A stretch of 64,000 nucleotides of DNA, taken from assembly GCA_015657535.1 (NCBI GenBank), contig JADHZB010001099.1, positions 65,708-129,707 of the forward strand, in the 5' to 3' direction. The stretch is from Nephromyces sp. MM_2019 (taxonomy: Eukaryota; Apicomplexa; Aconoidasida; Nephromycida). Position 1 is the stretch's first letter. Every line of letters starts with the position of its first letter. The notes under the pieces were generated by a model, which had not been told where the DNA came from, searched no databases, and saw only the letters and a list, made by a program, of their open reading frames with translations. Shown in pieces: positions 61,401 through 64,000 of this stretch. Both the position numbers and the translations under genes were made by a program.

Positions 61401-61823
61401 TCAGCCATTGTATCAAAAAATGAGAAAGCAACAAAATAAAACCTTAAATGATACTGGCCTAAGGGAAACAACTTATCTATTAGAAAATGATGGTTTAAAC
61501 GATGAATACCTATGGGAAAAAGTGCTAAAGTACAAGGCTTACAGTTACCGCCAGGAATATAAGAATGTAAAGGCAAACAGCCAAATTAATGATCCTTGGC
61601 CCACAATAGTAGGGAATCCATTTCAAAGTGCGGTGCATCTTATAAAAGTCATGGTAGAAGGTGAGTGAAATTTTTATATTACTTATATTAATTTGTCACT
61701 ATATATCAAGTTTCTATCAAATTATTTCGGTAGAATAGCCGGTTATATTCAAATTTTGCTTCCCTTGACAAGCTGAAGCTCTCTTCAGCTCTGTGGATAG
61801 GAAGGCCTGAGGAGACAGTTTAG
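46304..61823 (+). CDS. AT-rich multi-exon locus: giant helical protein gene or tandem gene set, unknown function
   Basis: At least 21 exons on one strand can be delimited by GT-AG signals and open frame, listed separately below. They total about 2,000 residues. The residues are rich in Lys, Leu, Ile, Phe and Asn, form predicted amphipathic helices, and contain no motif I recognise. Most junctions are phase 1 on both sides; the phase 0 junctions occur in matched pairs. The sum could be one very large protein or several tandem genes: in-frame stops end possible terminal exons at 49,604, 59,060 and 61,823. The frame from ATG 46,304 starts like a signal peptide (MARFIIYSYYLLAFFITISK then NAGA), but the same T-rich DNA also looks like a 3' splice site. 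The exons are more AT-rich than the U2AF2 and SFT2 exons. Confidence 0.45.
47130..47192 (+). CDS. Exon, 63 nt, phase 1/1
   Basis: Acceptor CTATCGTTGCAG, donor G/GTAAGA. Reads SRDSIYREAFAQLREDIVQY, an amphipathic helix. Confidence 0.45.
47844..48005 (+). CDS. Exon, phase 1/1
   Basis: Acceptor TTCATCTTGTAG, donor G/GTGGGA. Reads RFDDADFDGIAGNKLLPRIS, YLFMLWPIKREEK, YYDIESKLRKP. Confidence 0.45.
48224..48345 (+). CDS. Exon, phase 1 in, 0 out
   Basis: Acceptor TATTATTTCAG, donor GTAAAA. Reads QSLVEALLGIVGKRLYAKKS and a basic helix KLMRKEAQKALESFKA. Confidence 0.4.
48642..48788 (+). CDS. Exon, boundaries uncertain
   Basis: Frame reads AWNVFRKLDHLIDKAIESFG, then VYSLHVNSHKRCESHAK. Phase 0 at both ends if the acceptor is GAGTTAG and the donor GTGACC; the frame stays open to TGA at 48,887. 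The following long exon is in another frame, so either a ~100-nt intron or a frameshift separates them. Confidence 0.35.
48893..49478 (+). CDS. Long exon with internal repeat and two hydrophobic segments
   Basis: About 195 codons, exit phase 1 at donor G/GTAAGT. Contains a duplicated module: LKKHPLLCLKSLQKCKL near the start and LKAHPLLALRSLIKIAV about 65 residues later. Two hydrophobic stretches near the end (GVLYVGFIVIRALIPPVLPG and FIFSSVISTLCFAAIPQFFI) could form a membrane hairpin. The 5' edge is weak (AAAAAG acceptor). Confidence 0.45.
49546..49604 (+). CDS. Possible terminal exon of a first gene
   Basis: A strong pyrimidine-rich acceptor (TTATCTTTCCTTAG), entered in phase 1 as the previous exon requires across a 67-nt intron. 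Reads DGIQIVETPKKRKLVMKFV then TGA. The PKKRKLV ending resembles an SV40-type nuclear localisation signal. If used, the locus has a gene end here; if skipped, the exon at 49,881 also fits in phase 1. Confidence 0.45.
49881..50107 (+). CDS. Exon, phase 1 in, 0 out
   Basis: Acceptor CCTCATTACAG, donor AAG/GTAATC. Reads ENIIPLSKKEIKLLYTQDAP and LMLAFQLEPDSIDTVNS, then KALIKQKFEILKYDEATFSA. Confidence 0.5.
50504..50819 (+). CDS. Exon, phase 0 in, 1 out
   Basis: Acceptor CATTTTTCAG, exit G/GTTAAA. Reads IEKKARQIQAVDWLIQNSIK, FHLPAFAALFAKQIYLLCKA and a basic end LFKDLLKKSCKQIIFGATK. The phase 0 entry matches the preceding exon exactly. Confidence 0.5.
51253..51738 (+). CDS. Long exon, phase 1/1
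   Basis: 161 codons between acceptor GATTTCCAG and donor G/GTAATT. Reads LLLSTKNLGVPLLPDISKKT, RKKLTKATNLIKEGSKQIFK, and SLQERIIISAILASHEILNT. The segment LIKEGSKQIFKQVI resembles LLKKSCKQIIFGAT in the preceding exon. Confidence 0.5.
52370..52459 (+). CDS. Short exon, phase 1/1
   Basis: Acceptor TCCATTTTACAG, donor A/GTTAGT. Reads SMGKIDSNPLSAFSFYQLFT then KNKIDKSTQ. Confidence 0.4.
52768..53087 (+). CDS. Exon, phase 1 in, 0 out
   Basis: Acceptor TTTTTTTTAG, donor AAT/GTAAGC. Reads KAFSTKAKEKLFKIFFTIMA, KELLLILASLDKGLGKITNN and ALYKILYHLNFMYKQQTEN. The frame would stop at TAA 53,144 if the donor were not used. Confidence 0.5.
53652..53775 (+). CDS. Exon, phase 0 in, 1 out
   Basis: Acceptor TTGTTCGTACAG, donor G/GTATTT. 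Reads DFLSVDAIVNNPKREKNFEN then EKEQKRASQSNSYLVLSNSK. Confidence 0.45.
54182..54396 (+). CDS. Exon, phase 1 in, 0 out
   Basis: Reads KIFEFIPRKGQLAKITEDKT, KLYLAKSLGKDNKLLEIFRN and a polar QDEQAPSSTDKNKDSGKR before donor ATG/GTTAGC. The acceptor (GGCTACAAG) is the weakest part. Confidence 0.4.
55123..55578 (+). CDS. Long exon, phase 0/0
   Basis: 152 codons between acceptor TTTTATACAG and donor CAG/GTACCA. Reads ISALIAKAQTSYYPKQKRDQ, AGIALLVRLRENFFEASNGI and QNLYDKAARLAVKKIAVASY. The LYDKA block recurs as LYDRA in the exon at 57,946. Confidence 0.5.
56246..56407 (+). CDS. Exon, acidic then basic helix, phase 0 in
   Basis: Acceptor ACTGAGATTTTGCAG. Reads LSEEEEKVLDTIFESLKK, RARTWREYFGKAKLDQH and RLKTKILKSLKA. 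Donor GTAAGT (phase 0, end 56,407) or the overlapping GTATAA (phase 1, end 56,411), which fits the next exon. Confidence 0.45.
56910..57197 (+). CDS. Exon, about 96 codons, phase 1 out
   Basis: Reads ENKKPLFRLNLSRRYLRKLN, SFLISLFLKHLPEEPTG, INFLKDYIGTLKDKEIYTIA then MPRNLEDSQ, with donor A/GTAAGC. Acceptor within 56,901-56,915 (TTTTTTATAG region); only phase 1 entries keep this frame. A phase 0 reading of the first 72 bases (LSSPSPLYCIGKQEALVSPK) is an alternative. Confidence 0.4.
57946..58572 (+). CDS. Longest exon of the locus, phase 1/1
   Basis: 208 codons between acceptor TTTTATATAG and donor G/GTAAGT. Reads MKLCAAIISALLDSRINDIS, ELSLYDRACAGKMAETSEA, MHVWIEYLGMLQQIIEENRR, and a hydrophobic segment LMSFFGVIRLFCWLAMKSPV near the end. 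Shares the LYD(K/R)A block with the exon at 55,123. Confidence 0.5.
58876..59060 (+). CDS. Possible terminal exon of a second gene
   Basis: Entered in phase 1 (acceptor CGCTTAG) it reads RVIQEYVVTSNRLIFETLRA, DALYFSLDEPRVLNIILDYS and AYEKTVALAYSAISNIL, then TAG at 59,058-59,060. The better acceptor at 58,853 (TTTCCCTATCACGCAG) gives the same frame in phase 0, which would need a different upstream donor. Confidence 0.4.
59061..59264 (+). CDS. Candidate exon, phase 2/2
   Basis: Reads LKANSHELGLHSVDKKGLRK, KHILRKALKKTAEMQRCI and RCFAYRKVQRCAKA before donor AG/GTAAAG. Its acceptor AG would coincide with the TAG stop of the preceding exon, so the two may be alternative ends. Confidence 0.35.
59914..60167 (+). 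CDS. Exon (or first exon from ATG 59,918), phase 1 out
   Basis: Reads MEKLYYAIAVLYSDKLSILA, DTLIGLNKSKLYDLEELKKG and ATIGDIIRAYPLARLETHTE before donor G/GTAAAA. ATG 59,918 could start a third gene; otherwise a weak acceptor (TGTGAG) joins it in phase 2 to the preceding exon. Confidence 0.45.
60502..60927 (+). CDS. Long exon, phase 1/1
   Basis: 141 codons between acceptor TTTTCCCATACAG and donor G/GTGATG. Reads EMLHFWNELKVIPRKSRQKY, LYALDFELMQSARMKDSIQ, YISKSLKAIHQLKKKFFNHG and KVFQDKILLVIDK. Confidence 0.5.
61241..61660 (+). CDS. Long exon, phase 1/1
   Basis: 139 codons between acceptor GAATCGTGCAG and donor G/GTGAGT. Reads MIEEYLYLHKKNSSRLEKFW, SEVCNELYPPELIEIIKKKD, TTYLLENDGLNDEYLWEKVL and GNPFQSAVHLIKVMVE. 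It is unusually rich in Lys and Asn. Confidence 0.5.
61789..61823 (+). CDS. Terminal exon of the AT-rich locus
   Basis: A strong pyrimidine tract and acceptor (GAAGCTCTCTTCAG) across a 128-nt intron. The phase 1 entry gives ALWIGRPEETV then TAG at 61,821-61,823, matching the preceding exon's exit phase. Confidence 0.4.
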
Positions 61824-62347
61824 CTGGAAGCCAGCATTATTTCATTCATTTCCAATTTGTGTAAAATCTCACATTATATGGAGATCATTTTCAAATCGGT
61901 TTTACATTTCACCTTCGTTTTACTTTTAGCGTAGTCTATGCTCTTCCTGATAGAGTCCACAACATAACAAATTATCTTATTATACTCGCAAACGCTTAAC
62001 TGAGATCAAAAAATAGGTAGATCCTGTTGCTTTTCCTGTAGGAATAGGGATCTACGAAAAAAAGAGGTACGAAGCCATGAGGTATTGCCTATAAAATCCA
62101 AAGAATTTTCTGGAGATAAATATCCAAAAAAAAATTTGTGATAAAAAAAAGTTGAAATTTTTTGTTAGTGCGTTAGTAAGACTTAAAATCTTAGATCAAG
62201 ATAAGAAAAAATCATTCAAACACTGCCATTGATTCTACGCCGGATGGAAAAAAGGATAGAGGTCAATATTGAGGAAATTATCTGATCTGTTGTATCCCAA
62301 ATATGCAGCATTTATAGATATAGGGAAATAACTTGTAAGGGATATCT

Positions 62348-62850
62348 TTATTTCATCAGGCGTTGTAGATTTCTTGTAACTTTTTCAACTACATTGTACG
62401 GGATAAAACATGAACTTTGCAGGTTAACAAGTGTAATGAGAGAATCTTCTATTTTTTGTATTATTTTGGGCCATGTCATGAGAACTGCTGTAAACTCGAA
62501 CAGTCGAACGGTAAAAAATTCTTGAAGTGCACTCTTGGGCATAAAAGAGGCGAAATAGAGTTGGCTAACCTGGCGGAAACTATTACAGTACAATCTACAC
62601 TGAGACAAGCATCAAGGAAGATATTGCAGCTTTATGATAGATAAGGAAGTACAAATACCTGCCGTGATTCCATCATAGCAGTTTCAATCCGCGAGGGTGA
62701 GGTTTTAGAGGGTAAAACATAGCAGTCATTTTCCATGTGATCTGCACGAGGCAGCGCAACATCTAGTATTGCTTTGTCCCTGGTATCTGTGTTGCCAGTA
62801 AAAATTAGTACACTCCGGTAATGTGAAATATTATCGCCGTACAACTGTCG
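62348..62850 (-). CDS. 3' end of a minus-strand gene, two exons, weak NuoG/NDUFS1-like look
   Basis: Exon 62850-62659 (64 codons, phase 0/0) has a strong acceptor (TTATTTTCATGCTTGCAG) and donor GTATTT. It reads HYRSVLIFTGNTDTRDKAIL, DVALPRADHMENDCYVLPSK and SRIETAMMESRQ. After a 59-nt intron (acceptor GATGCTTGTCTCAG) exon 62599-62348 reads CRLYCNSFRQVSQLYFASFM, TWPKIIQKIEDSLITLV and IPYNVVEKVTRNLQRLMK, then TAA. The order G-D--A--DV-LP-A---E---YV followed by W-KII and (I/L)PY resembles the C-terminal molybdopterin-like part of the 75-kDa complex I subunit, but the match is weak and the metal-binding domains are outside this piece. Treat the function as unknown. Confidence 0.4.
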
Positions 62851-63601
62851 CTGCAAGCATGAAAATAAGGTGTGAACCACCTTTTGAACCAGAACAAATT
62901 TTGCAAAGCAATAATTTATCCTTCAAGTCTACTAATGGGAAAAAAGCTCTTAGGTATTTATAAATTCTACATTCACGCATAATTTTAGCCACATTCTTTA
63001 GCAGAATATGACTTGCTTATTAAATATGTCACAATAAGCTATATATAGCAAGTTCATATTTTCTGTGCATACTCATTACATTTAGATAAGAAGCAAGCGG
63101 CTGAAAGAGCATATCGCGATGAAATAGTGTCACAATCGTATTTTATTTATGGAATGCACTGGGTAATATATAGTTGATAGCAATATGGTAGTAAAGAGTT
63201 TACAATATATATAGTAAGTCACGGTTTCACTAGTTTTTGAAAGTTTTTTAATTGTACCACATGCCATAGGCATACTGGAAGCAAACACCTCAACCATCCT
63301 GAGAATAGTGAAGTGACTTTCCAGCCTGGTAGCTTCGGAAGGGAAAATCGTTTGGCGCAGGTCTTACGCAATCAAGTAAAAATGTAGGTAACTCTATGTA
63401 GCATATACTCCACACAAAAAAAAGTGTGCCCAAGTACGGTTTAGCACGCACTTGTGCATATGCGAATGCAAGCGGCGTGAATATCCCGAGGGTCAGACTA
63501 ATTTGCTTCGGGGAAGCGCAAGGAACTTGTCTAGACAGCACAATGAAACGGAGGATTTCCAAGGCTATGCATGAAGCTAACTAGCCAAATAAAGCAGCCA
63601 C

Positions 63602-63713
63602 CTCTTTTGGTAAACCATGTTAGTGCAAAAATATATTGCCATAGCTATAATAAATAGCAACAAGGCATATGCTAGCACGCTATAGAAGAGGTTGGTTCTT
63701 CTGTTATTCCGCA
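63602..63713 (-). CDS. Candidate membrane-anchor exon
   Basis: Acceptor GAATTTCTGCAG and donor AG/GTGGCT bound 36 codons in phase 1/2. They read NNRRTNLFYSVLAYALLLFI, then IAMAIYFCTNMVYQKR: one hydrophobic span flanked by basic residues. It may belong to the gene ending at 62,348 or to another gene. Confidence 0.3.
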
Positions 63714-63977
63714 CTGCAGAAATTCACAGATGCAAGCATTCGATGTACCTCCCCGTTTACCAACCAATGCCAATCTCAAGTTCGTTTAAGGTATTTCAAG
63801 TTTGATCGGTTTCAATCTACACGCACAAACACGGGTATGTCGTGACCTTTTCCTAGGCACACGAACCCGGCCAGCAATACCAAGCCCTTCGGCACCCACG
63901 TTGTGATTAGCGCCTAGCCGTAGCTTCCTCACATACGCACACACACACCGTCACAGTCCCTCCTGTGGCCGCGCTCG

Positions 63978-64000
63978 CACACACACACACACACACACAC
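63978..64000. repeat. CA microsatellite, runs off the window end
   Basis: At least eleven CA dinucleotides to the last base, preceded by shorter CA and CACACACACC tracts from about 63,937. Confidence 0.9.

Noticed and set aside
62423..62644. Plus-strand frame with five cysteines after a TTTGCAG acceptor
   Set aside because: It needs phase 0 entry, which the last plus-strand exon (phase 1) does not give. The minus-strand exon on the same bases has better acceptor and neighbour support, and a terminal plus-strand exon at 61,789 fits instead.
63937..64000. Possible telomere at the window end
   Set aside because: The repeat is CA dinucleotide, not a 6-7 base telomere unit; it is a microsatellite.

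Overview
The window is nuclear DNA from an AT-rich eukaryote. It holds spliced protein-coding genes with GT-AG introns (about 60 to 1,200 bases), a U2AF large subunit, an SFT2 membrane-trafficking protein and a 50-base scaffold gap (36,466-36,515). There are no operons, Shine-Dalgarno sites, CRISPR arrays or insertion sequences. The overall look (AT-rich, intron-rich, unusual lineage-specific genes) suggests a unicellular eukaryote such as an alveolate, but nothing in the sequence proves this.

Layout. 1-34: a possible 3' end of a plus-strand gene. 3,360-13,659 (minus): U2AF2, rebuilt here as eight exons with consistent reading phase. Its domain order is an extremely long RS-type N-terminus, a ULM-like motif, an Ala/Gly linker, RRM1, RRM2 and UHM. 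13,660-15,060 holds further open segments that may be 5' exons. 15-21 kb looks non-coding and includes a small minisatellite. 21,116-25,758 (minus): a seven-exon SFT2 family gene, 277 residues, four membrane segments, every exon phase matching. 28.1-30.1 kb: a lone candidate exon and a single-exon rhodanese gene (29,399-30,085, plus). 33.3 kb: a candidate membrane-anchor exon (minus). 39,292-41,977 (minus): an orphan three-exon gene of 459 residues.

43-62 kb (plus): an AT-rich stretch packed with exons of Lys/Leu/Ile-rich, mostly helical protein. More than twenty exons can be delimited from 45.6 to 61.8 kb, most flanked by phase-1 introns. They add up to about 2,000 residues with no family I recognise. 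They may be one giant gene (possibly with a signal peptide at 46,304) or two to four tandem genes, with possible ends at 49,604, 59,060 and 61,823. This is the best candidate for something undescribed. 62.3-63.7 kb (minus) holds the 3' end of another spliced gene and a membrane-anchor exon. The window ends in a CA microsatellite.

The recognised genes are housekeeping functions (3' splice-site recognition, Golgi traffic, sulfur transfer) and show no common pathway. All exon models come from reading splice signals and frame by eye; transcripts would be needed to confirm them.
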